Positions 26,345 to 35,413 of a stretch of 64,000 nucleotides of DNA are shown piece after piece. This stretch comes from Parabacteroides faecis (GTDB lineage Bacteria > Bacteroidota > Bacteroidia > Bacteroidales > Tannerellaceae), in the NCBI RefSeq assembly GCF_014647375.1, contig NZ_BMPB01000013.1, positions 186,001 through 250,000 of the forward strand. The letters are read 5' to 3'. Every line of letters starts with the position of its first letter. Within the stretch, counting starts at the first letter, position 1. The notes under the pieces are model-generated. The model saw only the letters and a list, made by a program, of their open reading frames with translations, searched no databases and was not told the origin of the DNA. The translations under genes were made by a program, and so were the position numbers.

Positions 26345-26850
26345 GCTTCCTGTGCTTTGTCTTCAGCTTGCTTTTTCTGTTCGGCGATCAGTTCTTCTCC
26401 TGATTTGGGTGTTTTATCATCGTTGACGGAGAAAGGAAAAACATCCATCAACATAGTTTCTGTAACCGAAGCGATCGTATAATCGGCCATTGTTCCCTTC
26501 ATACCTTCTTCCAGTACGGAGATAGCTTCCTTCAGCGTACAAGCCTGTGCAAGCATCTGTGCTGCTGTTTTCTTTTCTGCACCGCTTTTTTCGTCGAGTG
26601 TGATAAAATATACTTTAATCTTATAGAAACGGTCGCCGTTTTCATTAAAGAACAATTCGGAAAGGCGGGCACGTTTAATGTCTGTAACAGTAAATTCGCC
26701 GGAGATGAACGGACGGATTTCTTCGATGATACGGGCTTCTGCCTCGGTAAAAGAGAGGGCATCGACCAGGTAAGGTTCTGTTACTTTCTTTTGCATTCCA
26801 TTCTCCAGTACTTTTTCAAAGGAGACTTTACATTCAAACCAACTGTGCAT
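26341..26850 (-). CDS. DUF4494 domain protein
   Basis: I chose the start at 26850 (MHSWFECKVSF), where the conserved domain begins; an in-frame start at 26958 would lie upstream of the promoter boxes. The 169-residue protein matches the Bacteroidota DUF4494 family: YLVDALSFTEAEARIIEEI, ISGEFTVTDIKRARLSELF and DRFYKIKVYFITLDEKSG. It has no signal peptide or membrane segment, so it is probably cytoplasmic. It is first in the operon with yggS. The family has no known function. Confidence 0.88.
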   Translation of the reverse strand: MHSWFECKVSFEKVLENGMQKKVTEPYLVDALSFTEAEARIIEEIRPFISGEFTVTDIKRARLSELFFNENGDRFYKIKVYFITLDEKSGAEKKTAAQMLAQACTLKEAISVLEEGMKGTMADYTIASVTETMLMDVFPFSVNDDKTPKSGEELIAEQKKQAEDKAQEA

Positions 26851-26895
26851 ATTGTTTTCGTTTTTATTGTCTGTACTCGTGTTTAAAATACAGTA

Positions 26896-26927
26896 CAAAT
26901 ATAGGTGCAATTCGGGAATAATACAAC
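26896..26927 (-). promoter_or_regulatory. Promoter of the DUF4494-yggS-DHOD-like operon
   Basis: The -7 box TATATTTG (26896-26903, minus strand) is a full match. A GTTG at 26924-26927, one base off the -33 TTTG, lies at a 20-bp spacing. Transcription would begin about 40 bp before the start codon at 26850. Confidence 0.6.
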
Positions 26928-27073
26928 TGCAATGAATTTCTTTATTTTTTCGGAACATTTCATAGAGAGGGCTTGTTTATATGATGTAGTGTGTTTTTCA
27001 TGGTATTAGATTTTTAGATTAGTAATGAGGTTGTTCATCCGGTCCGCGAGGATAGGATGAGATATCTGAAATA

Positions 27074-27117
27074 AAAAAGCCGGAAAAGAGATATCATATA
27101 CTTTTTTCCGGCCTTTT
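27074..27117 (-). terminator. Terminator after ndk
   Basis: GCCGGAAAA and TTTTCCGGC form a hairpin flanked by A and T runs, within 60 bp of the ndk stop at 27133. Confidence 0.8.
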
Positions 27118-27132
27118 GTTTTACTTTATATC

Positions 27133-27594
27133 TCAGAATTCGTCATTCGCGTAAAGACTGAGCAGGTTTTTTGTCTCATAATTAAATAATTCATCCTCGC
27201 TGAAGAATCTTTTTAATTCAATGGCTGCTGTTTCCTGTGAGTCGGAGGCGTGTACGATATTTTCCTGTACACTCATGCTGTAATCTCCCCGGATGGTACC
27301 GGGTGCTGCATTCCTGCCATTAGTGGCTCCGGCCAGCGTACGTACAACATTTACTGCATCGACCCCTTTCCAACAACAAACAATGACAGGACATACGGCC
27401 ATTGCATCTTTAACCCTTTGGAAAAAAGATCTTTCTTTTAAATGAGCATAATGCTCACTTAAAATCTCGTCTGTCAGCCATGTCATTTTCATACCTTCGA
27501 GGATCAGGCCCTTCTTTTCAAAACGGGCAATAATTTCACCGATCAAACCTCGTTGAATGGTGCATGGTTTCAATATTACAAGTGTTCTTTCCAT
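27133..27594 (-). CDS. ndk: Nucleoside diphosphate kinase
   Basis: A 153-residue cytoplasmic enzyme that passes a phosphate from ATP to other NDPs through a phosphohistidine. The fold marks are TLVILKPCTIQRGLIGEI, VVRTLAGATNGRNAAPGTIRGDY and the active-site His115 in NIVHASDS (usual form NxxHGSDS). Its length is close to the usual 140-155. It is transcribed alone from a -7 box at 27647-27654 and ended by a hairpin. Confidence 0.97.
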   Translation of the reverse strand: MERTLVILKPCTIQRGLIGEIIARFEKKGLILEGMKMTWLTDEILSEHYAHLKERSFFQRVKDAMAVCPVIVCCWKGVDAVNVVRTLAGATNGRNAAPGTIRGDYSMSVQENIVHASDSQETAAIELKRFFSEDELFNYETKNLLSLYANDEF

Positions 27595-27646
27595 ACTGAT
27601 TTTTTTTATAAGGTTCTACGAATATTCCACTTTGCGCTAATTGTCC

Positions 27647-27654
27647 CAAAGATA
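27647..27654 (-). promoter_or_regulatory. -7 box of ndk
   Basis: Minus-strand TATCTTTG matches TAnnTTTG, 53 bp upstream of the start. The rest of the gap, from here to the recombinase stop at 28213 (about 560 bp), is AT-rich. I see no convincing gene in it, only short frames without recognisable domains and possibly gene debris on the minus strand. Confidence 0.5.
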
Positions 27655-28212
27655 GTATATTTATTTACTATTAGTTAATTTATTGTATAATAATGTGTAA
27701 AAGTAAGGTGGGAAAATGAAGTTTTCCCTATACACCAATAATTCATTACTAAAGTAAAATTCCAAAGTCTTTGTCCTTTTTATTACTTGCTGCGCTATGG
27801 ATTCATCTCTTTTGTTTTTAACTCGGACTCTTGTGTCCATTATTGTTTATTCTTTGAATTCTTTCTCTTGGTGTAATTTTTACAACCTCAGATTTTTTTC
27901 CAAAAAACCATCTATCTTATCCGAAGAGAGTCTGCATATTTGCCTTAAATGCAAAAATCATTTGAAATTAATTTTCTGCCGATCTATAATTGTATCTAAT
28001 TGTCTTATAATGAGAGTGTAATTGCGGTCAAAATATCCCTTAAGAACACAAACATTATTAATATTAGAAACTTTCGCACAGGTATTCCCCGTATATTTAG
28101 AACAAACAACTATAAATAAACAATTTAGCTTAGGATTCATTCACCGGGATTGCATTGTTTAACAATTTAGACATATATTCTTCGGGTGACAAAAAACTTA
28201 ATATTTCTATAA

Positions 28213-28815
28213 TTAGTCCAATTCCGGATTCATCCTCATGAAATCTCTCAGAGTTTGCCTGTTTACACCTAGCTTTTTACTGATGTACAGCCTGGTTTTC
28301 TTTTCCTCCAGGAGTTTGCGTATCTGACTTTCTTTACCGGATAATTTGTATTGTTCTGATTTTCCCCCTTTAGGACGTCCCAGTTTGGTGCCTTCTTTCT
28401 TTTTTCTGGCTAATGCCTCTTTGGTACGTTGTGAAATCAGGTTGCGTTCTATCTCGGCACTCAGGCTGAAAGCGAATGCCAGGATTTTGCTGTTGATGTT
28501 GTTTCCCAACTCATAGCGCTCTTTTACCGTCAGCACGAAAATGTCTCTTTCCATACATTGATGAAGGAAGCTCATCACCTGCATCAGGTTACGCCCTAAA
28601 CGCGATAACTCAGTTGTGACCAGCATGTCCCCCTTGCGGATTTGCTTAATTAACCGGCCAAGCTGCCGTTCTGCAACATCTGTTGTTCCACTGATTGTTT
28701 CTTCTACCCAGCGATCAATACGCATGCTTTTGGCTTTTGCGAACTTTTCAATTTCAAATCGCTGATTTTCAGTACTTTGTTTGTCTGTACTGACTCTTAC
28801 ATAACCGTATATCAT
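28213..28815 (-). CDS. Serine site-specific recombinase (resolvase/invertase family)
   Basis: A 200-residue protein. The catalytic domain begins YGYVRVSTDKQ with nucleophile Ser9 and continues with LVTTELSRLGRN, the long helix (AFAFSLSAEIERNLISQRTKEAL) and GTKLGRPKGGKS. A C-terminal helix-turn-helix reads IRKLLEEKKTRLYISKKLGVNRQTLRDF. The size and layout fit DNA invertases such as Mpi of Bacteroides fragilis, which flips capsule promoters by recombining short inverted repeats. It stands alone beside the polysaccharide region. A site resembling the dyads around the capsule promoter lies 58 bp upstream of its start. Whether it acts there is inferred. Confidence 0.93.
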   Translation of the reverse strand: MIYGYVRVSTDKQSTENQRFEIEKFAKAKSMRIDRWVEETISGTTDVAERQLGRLIKQIRKGDMLVTTELSRLGRNLMQVMSFLHQCMERDIFVLTVKERYELGNNINSKILAFAFSLSAEIERNLISQRTKEALARKKKEGTKLGRPKGGKSEQYKLSGKESQIRKLLEEKKTRLYISKKLGVNRQTLRDFMRMNPELD

Positions 28816-28872
28816 ACAATTGAATATTAAATGAATAACTAAAGATACGTTAGAATACGAAAAGACAGGGGG

Positions 28873-28904
28873 TGATTAGTAAAAACCAACGTTTTTTATC
28901 GTCA
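28873..28904. promoter_or_regulatory. 32-bp site related to the capsule-promoter dyads
   Basis: It runs from TGATTAGT to ATCGTCA and agrees with the site at 48104-48135 at 24 of 32 positions, and with that at 47954-47985 at 22 of 32, without gaps. Its own two halves agree at 10 of 16 positions. It sits between the divergent recombinase gene and fkp. It could be a recombination site or a regulator-binding site. Part of the match comes from A and T runs. Confidence 0.45.
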
Positions 28905-29001
28905 ACTGGATATGTAAGTTGTTTTTCTCTACAAATATGAATATAATAATTTAAACCAATATCATCTTGAATGGTAAAATTAAATTAAAATTTAACTTCG
29001 A

Positions 29002-29033
29002 TGTGATCGAAATGCTAGGAAAAACTACTTTTG
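29002..29033 (+). promoter_or_regulatory. Promoter of fkp
   Basis: The -7 box TACTTTTG (29026-29033) is a full match. A TGTG at 29002-29005, one base off TTTG, stands 20 bp upstream. Transcription would begin near 29040, and the chosen start codon is at 29095. Confidence 0.6.
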
Positions 29034-29094
29034 TGCTAAAGATTTGATTAATTAGACGGAAATGACTTCATTGTTTTCCGACACATATATAAAT

Positions 29095-31932
29095 ATGAAG
29101 AAATTATTATCGTTACCTCCTAATTTGGTGAACTGTTTCCACAAAATAACGAAAGTGGATGCTGATGAGTGGTTTTGTACTTCTGATCCGGTGGGTGCCC
29201 GGTTAGGTTCCGGTGGTGGGACAACCTGGCTGGTCGAGGCATGCCGGCAAAAGGAAGCACCGGAAATGTCTGTAAAAGAATGGTTGGCTAAAGAAAAAAG
29301 AATATTGTTGCATGCCGGAGGACAAAGCCGGCGTTTGCCCGGATATGCTCCGTCGGGAAAGATTTTAACACCGATACCTGTATTCCGGTGGGCGAGAGGA
29401 CAGAAATTATCACAAAATCTACTGTCCCTGCAACTTCCGCTGTATGAAGAGATCATGCAGAAGGCACCCGCTTCGCTTCATACATTGATTGCAAGCGGAG
29501 ATGTATATATCCGAAACAGCGAACCGTTACAGGATATTCCGGAAGTGGATGTTGTCTGTTACGGATTATGGGTCGATCCCGCTCTGGCAACCAATCATGG
29601 CGTGTTTGTTTCAAACAGGCAGACACCGGATAAATTAGACTTTATGCTCCAAAAGCCATCTTTGACTGAACTGGGACAGTTGGCTCAGACACATCTTTTT
29701 CTGATGGATATAGGAGTGTGGTTGCTTAGTGACCGGGCGATGGAGTTGCTGATGGGGCACTCATATGCAGGTGAGGAAAAAAAGATGAAGTCATATGATC
29801 TGTATTCTGAGTTCGGACTGGCATTGGGAGATCATCCCCGTATCGTTGATGATGAACTGAACCAGTTGAGCGTAGCTATTCTTCCTTTGGAAGGAGGGGA
29901 GTTTTATCATTATGGGACGAGCCGCGAACTGATTTCTTCGACGTTAGCTGTGCAGAATCTGGTTCGCGACCAACGCGCTATCATGCACCGGAAGGTGAAA
30001 CCTCACCCGGCCATGTTTGTGCAGAATGCTTCTATCGATCTTCCGTTGACTGCCGGAAACTCGGAGTTATGGATAGAGAACAGTTATATAGGCAAGAACT
30101 GGAAACTGGATAACCGACATATTATAACCGGTGTACCCGAAAATAACTGGAAACTGAATCTCCCGTCCGGTGTTTGTATCGATGTGGTACCTGTCGGTGA
30201 ACAGGATTGGGTTGGACGTCCTTATGGTTTTAATGATCTGTTCAAGGGGGCATCTACTGATGAGAAGACTCTCTTTATGGGAGTGCCTGTTACCAAGTGG
30301 GCAGAAGATAGAGGCATCACATTGGAAACATTCGATGATTTGCAGAATGCTGCATTGTTCCCCGTTTGTAAAGATATAGAAGAATTAGGACTGGTTATAC
30401 GCTGGATGGTTTCTGAAGCAGAACTGGAAAGCGGCAGGGAGATATGGAAATCGTCTGAAAAAATGTCGGCGAATGAATTATCCGATCGTGCTAATCTGAG
30501 TCGGTTGTTTACTCAGCGTGAGAAATTCCGTTATACGAATTGGCCTATGTTGGCTGCCAATCATGAAAAAAGTGTCTTTTATCAGTTGGACCTGGCCGAT
30601 GCAGCCCGAGAGTTTGCCGGAGGAGGCCTTGATTTACCAGCAGCACTTTCGGAAGAAATGCCTTTGATGAAGCAGATACATAACCGGATGTTCCGGGCAC
30701 GTGTGTTGCAATTGGAAGGGAAACCGTATGAGGAAGAACAACAGGAAGCTTTCTCTTTGTTACGGAAAGGACTGATAGGATCTGTCTCTGGTGAAAAGCA
30801 ATCTCCTTATTTGAATGTATACCACGATCAGATTGTATGGGGGCGCAGTCCGGTTCGTATCGACTTGGCCGGAGGCTGGACCGATACACCTCCTTACTGT
30901 ATGTATGCCGGAGGAAATGTCGTTAATGTAGCCATTGAGTTGAACGGTCAACCGCCTTTGCAGGTCTATGTAAAACCTTCGAAAGAATATAAGATCATCC
31001 TGCGTTCTATTGACCTGGGAGCGATGGAGGTTGTTTCGACCTGGGATGAATTACGGGATTATAAGAAGATCGGTTCTCCTTTTTCTATTCCTAAAGCAGC
31101 ATTGGCTCTCGCCGGTTTTGTTCCGGAATTTTCTGCAGCACATTATTCTTCGTTGGAAGATCAGCTGAAGAACTTCGGTTGTGGCCTGGAGGTTACTTTG
31201 TTGGCCGCTATTCCGGCAGGTTCCGGACTTGGTACCAGTTCCATCCTGGCAGCAACAGTGCTTGGAGCTATTTCTGATTTCTGTGGTCTGGCATGGGACA
31301 AAAGTAAAATAGGATATCGTACATTGATTTTAGAACAACTGCTTACAACGGGCGGAGGCTGGCAAGATCAGTATGGCGGCGTATTGCATGGTTTGAAACT
31401 GCTACAGACAGGAGAAGGTTTCAATCAGAATCCTTCTGTGCGTTGGTTGCCGGAATATTTATTTACCGATCCGCAGTACCGGGCTTGTCACTTATTATAT
31501 TATACAGGTATTACCCGTACGGCAAAAAATATTCTGGCAGAGATCGTGCAGGGAATGTTCCTGAACAGTACAACCCATCTTCGTTTGCTTTCAGAAATGA
31601 AAACGCATGCTTTGGATATGTTCGAAGCAATTCAATGCGGTAATTTTGAGACTTACGGTAAGCTTATCGCAAAGACATGGGAACAGAAAAAGGCGCTCGA
31701 TTCCGGAACGAATCCTCCGGCTGTCGAAGCATTGATCACCCAGATAAAAGACTATGCATTAGGCTGTAAACTGCCCGGAGCCGGAGGCGGAGGCTATTTG
31801 TATATTGTGGCTAAAGATCCTGAAGCCGCTTTGCTGATACGTAAAAAGCTGACAGCCTCTCCTCATAATCCGAATGCCCGTTTTGTAGAGATGAGTCTTT
31901 CGGACAAGGGTTTGCAGATCAGCCGGTCATAA
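29095..31932 (+). CDS. fkp: Bifunctional L-fucokinase / GDP-L-fucose pyrophosphorylase
   Basis: The start at 29095 (MKKLLSLPPNL) matches the known beginning of Bacteroides Fkp; a longer in-frame start at 29062 adds 11 unmatched residues. The product is about 945 residues, close to the 949 of B. fragilis. The N-terminal half is the pyrophosphorylase (VGARLGSGGGTTWL, HAGGQSRRLPGYAPSGKILTP). The C-terminal half is a GHMP-type sugar kinase (WGRSPVRIDLAGGWTDTPP, IPAGSGLGTSSILAA, KLPGAGGGGY). The enzyme turns free L-fucose and ATP into fucose-1-phosphate, then with GTP into GDP-fucose for capsule and glycoprotein fucosylation. It converges on the polysaccharide operon and probably supplies its glycosyltransferases, though Fkp also serves protein glycosylation. 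Confidence 0.97.
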   Translation: MKKLLSLPPNLVNCFHKITKVDADEWFCTSDPVGARLGSGGGTTWLVEACRQKEAPEMSVKEWLAKEKRILLHAGGQSRRLPGYAPSGKILTPIPVFRWARGQKLSQNLLSLQLPLYEEIMQKAPASLHTLIASGDVYIRNSEPLQDIPEVDVVCYGLWVDPALATNHGVFVSNRQTPDKLDFMLQKPSLTELGQLAQTHLFLMDIGVWLLSDRAMELLMGHSYAGEEKKMKSYDLYSEFGLALGDHPRIVDDELNQLSVAILPLEGGEFYHYGTSRELISSTLAVQNLVRDQRAIMHRKVKPHPAMFVQNASIDLPLTAGNSELWIENSYIGKNWKLDNRHIITGVPENNWKLNLPSGVCIDVVPVGEQDWVGRPYGFNDLFKGASTDEKTLFMGVPVTKWAEDRGITLETFDDLQNAALFPVCKDIEELGLVIRWMVSEAELESGREIWKSSEKMSANELSDRANLSRLFTQREKFRYTNWPMLAANHEKSVFYQLDLADAAREFAGGGLDLPAALSEEMPLMKQIHNRMFRARVLQLEGKPYEEEQQEAFSLLRKGLIGSVSGEKQSPYLNVYHDQIVWGRSPVRIDLAGGWTDTPPYCMYAGGNVVNVAIELNGQPPLQVYVKPSKEYKIILRSIDLGAMEVVSTWDELRDYKKIGSPFSIPKAALALAGFVPEFSAAHYSSLEDQLKNFGCGLEVTLLAAIPAGSGLGTSSILAATVLGAISDFCGLAWDKSKIGYRTLILEQLLTTGGGWQDQYGGVLHGLKLLQTGEGFNQNPSVRWLPEYLFTDPQYRACHLLYYTGITRTAKNILAEIVQGMFLNSTTHLRLLSEMKTHALDMFEAIQCGNFETYGKLIAKTWEQKKALDSGTNPPAVEALITQIKDYALGCKLPGAGGGGYLYIVAKDPEAALLIRKKLTASPHNPNARFVEMSLSDKGLQISRS

Positions 31933-31938
31933 AGCCGA

Positions 31939-31989
31939 CGGATATTTGCCGGTCAAAATAACTGTTTATCTTTGACCAGCAAATATCCG
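31939..31989. terminator. Long hairpin between fkp and the Wzz gene
   Basis: Bases 31939-31957 pair with 31971-31989, 18 of 19 positions, with a 13-base loop. It begins 7 bp after the fkp stop and includes the last codons and stop of the converging Wzz gene (31953). There is no long T run, so it may protect transcript ends or stop both transcripts by structure alone. Confidence 0.6.
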
Positions 31990-33026
31990 GTTAATCCGGC
32001 GATCGTCATAAAAACAAAACCGATAAGGATCAGCACTTTTTTAGGAGCTGAAGCTTTAAGGGGAACTGTTGCCGGTTCTATGATCGTATAGACCGGTGTT
32101 TGTTCCTGAACCCGTAATTTATCTTGCTCGAGTTTTTGTGCTAACGTATTGTATACATTAAATGTGAGTGTCATCTCATTCTTCAAACGTTCCTGTTCTG
32201 TCCGGGAACTGGCGGAGATGATTTGCTTATTCCCGTCTTCAAAAGCGGCATAGGCTTGCTGGGCTTTGTAGTAGGCCTCTTGTGCTTCTTTCAATACCTT
32301 ATTGGTAAACTCCAGGTCTTGTTTGGCTTTTTGAGTCCGGTAATTGGTAATGTAACTTTGTAACATATCGATGACCTTCCTTGTCACGGACGCCGAAATT
32401 ACCGGGTCCTGCATCTCAACGGAAACAGTTACTACCTGTGTTTTTTTATCGATATAAACCGATATTCGGTTTTGTAACTCTTTGATAATTGCTTTTTGTT
32501 GTTTTGTCAGAAAAAAAGGATCGATCTTTCCCGGGTTTTCTTCTTGTCCGTTGAAAAGCTCTGCCAGATACGATACACCTGCTAAAGGTGCTTTTAGCAG
32601 ATAGCTCCACCAGGCTTCCCGTTGATGTTCATTCATATAATCGAACAAAGTCGTAGACAATGTCTTTTTCTTATTGATAACTTCTTCGGGGAATAATTCC
32701 AGTAAAAAAGGTGTGCTGTGAACAACATCCGGATATAGATCCGGCGAGATCGCATCCTGGCTATTCCCACTATTCAAGTCAATTCCTGCCATGGCAGCTA
32801 GTCCGCCAAGATTACCCATTTTGTTCGATATATTGTTCGTCTCGGGCATTAATTTGACCGTTGTCGTATATTCTTTAGGTATACTGAAGGCAACGATGAG
32901 TCCGGCAACGATCGCTATGCCACAACATTTCAGGAATAATTTCCGTTTGGACCATAAATATTTAGTTAAAGCGATAAAGTCTATATCTCGTTCGTCTTCC
33001 GGAGTTTTATTATCGGTTATATTCAT
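31953..33026 (-). CDS. Wzz-family polysaccharide chain-length determinant
   Basis: A 357-residue inner-membrane protein. The first membrane helix is near residues 33-52 (CCGIAIVAGLIVAFSIP), followed by the Wzz domain start YTTTVKLMPE. A coiled-coil region (about 210-300) comes next, then the proline-rich PVYTIIEPATVPLKASAPKK segment and a second helix (VLILIGFVFMTIAGLTGYLLV). There is no tyrosine-kinase domain. It sets the length of the polymer made by Wzy. It is the last gene of the minus operon, 5 bp after the Wza-like gene. Confidence 0.92.
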   Translation of the reverse strand: MNITDNKTPEDERDIDFIALTKYLWSKRKLFLKCCGIAIVAGLIVAFSIPKEYTTTVKLMPETNNISNKMGNLGGLAAMAGIDLNSGNSQDAISPDLYPDVVHSTPFLLELFPEEVINKKKTLSTTLFDYMNEHQREAWWSYLLKAPLAGVSYLAELFNGQEENPGKIDPFFLTKQQKAIIKELQNRISVYIDKKTQVVTVSVEMQDPVISASVTRKVIDMLQSYITNYRTQKAKQDLEFTNKVLKEAQEAYYKAQQAYAAFEDGNKQIISASSRTEQERLKNEMTLTFNVYNTLAQKLEQDKLRVQEQTPVYTIIEPATVPLKASAPKKVLILIGFVFMTIAGLTGYLLVKDKQLF

Positions 33027-33031
33027 AGATC

Positions 33032-35413
33032 TTATTTTAAAGAGTTTATCAGTGTCGTGATCATGGCTGCAATAGATGTTGTCGAACTGGCAATACTTAA
33101 CACTTCTGCCAGACTGGCTCCTCTGTCCCGTTGGGTCTTGCTTGGAATTACGATTTCACAGCCCGGTTCGACTTTCGGATACCGTTTGAAGAAGATACCG
33201 ACTTTACGTGTTGTCGCCACTTTTCCATTCATGTAAATGACGATGGGATATTTGCGTGCAATATCGTTATATCCTCCGGCTTGTGACAGGCAGTCCTGTA
33301 CAGACATTCCTTTCGTATAGGTTATACTGTTCGGATAAGTGACGGAGCCACTGATCTTCACGGTACTTTGTAACTGAGGAATATAAATAGCATCACCATT
33401 CCTCAGAACCAGGTCATGAGTACTGCCAGGGTGAGCGAGTGCCTGTTGCAGATCTATCCCGACTGAATAATCTTTGATGTTTTCCAGTGATAAGGCGACA
33501 GAATCTTTACTACTTTTGTTTTTACTTAATTCAAGAAGTGTTTCGACCTGACGGATTTCATCTTGTGTTAACTGGCGTTTCAGGCTGGCTCCCTTTACAT
33601 AAGCATCCGGGGTAACTCCTCCTGATTGAGCGATAATGTCGCTTAAGCGGGTATTTTTATGTGGAAGTGCATAATCACCCGCAAAAGTAATTTCACCATC
33701 GACCTTTACAACCTGCTGCTTTTCATAACCGGGAGAGAAACGCACGAATACCTCATCGAAAGGTTCGAGGGTAAAGAGTGTATCGGGTGTTCCTGCTATT
33801 TTGGATGGTAAATGTAAGTTTTCGTTTAGCGAGATAGTATATACTTTTGCTATTTGGTTCGTACTTTTATCTGCTGTCGGATCTTTTATGCGGCGTGCTA
33901 TTTCCACATTGATGGTGGAAGCTGATTCCTGTAATCCCCCTGCCTGAATGATCGCATCTTCCGCAGTCATATTTTTGCTGTAAGGAAGGATCGTATCCGG
34001 GTTATTTACAGCTCCACCTACTTTTATGGTGTAAGGTTCCCGAAGTTCAAATAAAGAAGGGATATGTACTTTATCCTCTTTCTGTAATTCGATGTCGGGT
34101 GATTTCCCATTCATAATATCCTGTATGTCGATAGCCAGGACTGTGCTGGTGAAATCGGGGTTCAACCGGATGATCTGGGCACGTCCGATAAACTCATCGC
34201 CTTTTAAACCGGCAGCCTGATTTACCAGTTGTTTCACCGTATGTACTTTAGGGCTTAATTCATATTCACCCGGTCGCCAGACAGCCCCGGTTATAGTGAG
34301 CCGGTTGTCATAGAACGGGATAACGGAATCCACAAGCAGCGAATCGCCGTCCTGTAACATGAATGTCGGAAACTCTTCTTCCGTTACGGTCGCTATCTGA
34401 TAGCGTGAACCTGATTTTCTTTTGATTGTGACATCTTCGGTAAAAGCATCTCCGGTGAATCCTCCCGCCATTTTAAGCAGGTCGCTTAAAGTTTCGCCTT
34501 TGCGAAGTTCGAATGTACGGTTGCGTTTTACTTTTCCATGCGTGTTGACGAGTTGTTCATAAGGTTCGATGATGATCATATCATTGTCTTCCAGACGAAT
34601 ATTCGTGTCATACTTCCCTTTCAGGAGATAATCGTATACATCCAGGTTGGCAATTTCTTTGTTATTCCGGTAGACACGGATATTTCGTAAAGAGCCGATA
34701 TCATTTACACCTCCTGCCGCGTATAATGCATTGAACAGGGAGGCTAGAGAAGGTAATGTATAAGTACCGGGTGCGATCGCTTCCCCGACAATGTTTACTT
34801 TTATACTGCGTATCTTACCGAGGCCGACTGAAACGAATGTGTTGGGTTCGCTATCGTTCAGGTTCGCTATGATTTTCCCAAGTTCCTGTTTGATCTTGTT
34901 CTCTGCCTGTTCGATGGTGAGTCCGCTTAAAGGGACAAGGCCGACATTCGGGATAATGATCGTCCCGTCAGGAGATAAAGTTAATTTCAGATTTAATTCA
35001 GAATCTCCCCATACATTGATAAGGACTTCATCACCGGCCGAGAGAGGATAATTTCTGGGAGTCGGCATGTTCATGTTCGGTTCGAACGAGAGATTTTTGT
35101 TTGAGAATATGTCACGGCCGAATACTTGATTCCGGGTGCTGTCCTGGATGCTATTATCTTCTCTTTGCTTTTCTATCGATGGAATTTCATTGTTGGTTGT
35201 AACCCTTTGTATATCTGTTGTACCGGAAGAAGGAGTTACCGGAGTTTTACTATTTGTGTTTCCTATTCGTTTGGCTATTTCCTGTTGGATCTGCTCTTCG
35301 GTCATCCCAGCCGCTTTGGCTTTGTCGATGAATTCCTGCGGGATCTGTGCAGATACAATGATTGAAAATGAAAGAAAAAGAGTACAGAAAAAAAGTTTGT
35401 TTAGCGTCTTCAT
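33032..35413 (-). CDS. Wza-like polysaccharide export protein with SLBB repeats
   Basis: A 793-residue protein with a Sec signal peptide (LFLSFSIIVSA). The polysaccharide export domain begins NYPLSAGDEVLINVWGDSELN (about residues 120-225). Several SLBB repeats follow (INVVGEAIAPGTYTLPSLA, LTITGAVWRPGEYELSP, VKVDGEITFAGDYALPH, VKISGSVTYPNSITYTKG). A C-terminal hydrophobic stretch ends the protein. It forms the outer-membrane and periplasmic channel for the polymer. At nearly 800 residues it is about twice the length of E. coli Wza, as is common in Bacteroidota. It overlaps the wecB-like gene by 4 bp. No second export gene is seen in the plus operon, so this channel may serve both pathways. Confidence 0.93.
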   Translation of the reverse strand: MKTLNKLFFCTLFLSFSIIVSAQIPQEFIDKAKAAGMTEEQIQQEIAKRIGNTNSKTPVTPSSGTTDIQRVTTNNEIPSIEKQREDNSIQDSTRNQVFGRDIFSNKNLSFEPNMNMPTPRNYPLSAGDEVLINVWGDSELNLKLTLSPDGTIIIPNVGLVPLSGLTIEQAENKIKQELGKIIANLNDSEPNTFVSVGLGKIRSIKVNIVGEAIAPGTYTLPSLASLFNALYAAGGVNDIGSLRNIRVYRNNKEIANLDVYDYLLKGKYDTNIRLEDNDMIIIEPYEQLVNTHGKVKRNRTFELRKGETLSDLLKMAGGFTGDAFTEDVTIKRKSGSRYQIATVTEEEFPTFMLQDGDSLLVDSVIPFYDNRLTITGAVWRPGEYELSPKVHTVKQLVNQAAGLKGDEFIGRAQIIRLNPDFTSTVLAIDIQDIMNGKSPDIELQKEDKVHIPSLFELREPYTIKVGGAVNNPDTILPYSKNMTAEDAIIQAGGLQESASTINVEIARRIKDPTADKSTNQIAKVYTISLNENLHLPSKIAGTPDTLFTLEPFDEVFVRFSPGYEKQQVVKVDGEITFAGDYALPHKNTRLSDIIAQSGGVTPDAYVKGASLKRQLTQDEIRQVETLLELSKNKSSKDSVALSLENIKDYSVGIDLQQALAHPGSTHDLVLRNGDAIYIPQLQSTVKISGSVTYPNSITYTKGMSVQDCLSQAGGYNDIARKYPIVIYMNGKVATTRKVGIFFKRYPKVEPGCEIVIPSKTQRDRGASLAEVLSIASSTTSIAAMITTLINSLK

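Noticed and set aside
27700-28140. Short frames on both strands between ndk and the recombinase
   Set aside because: No domain, no good start context and rapid stops in all frames; perhaps gene debris, but I cannot support a gene.
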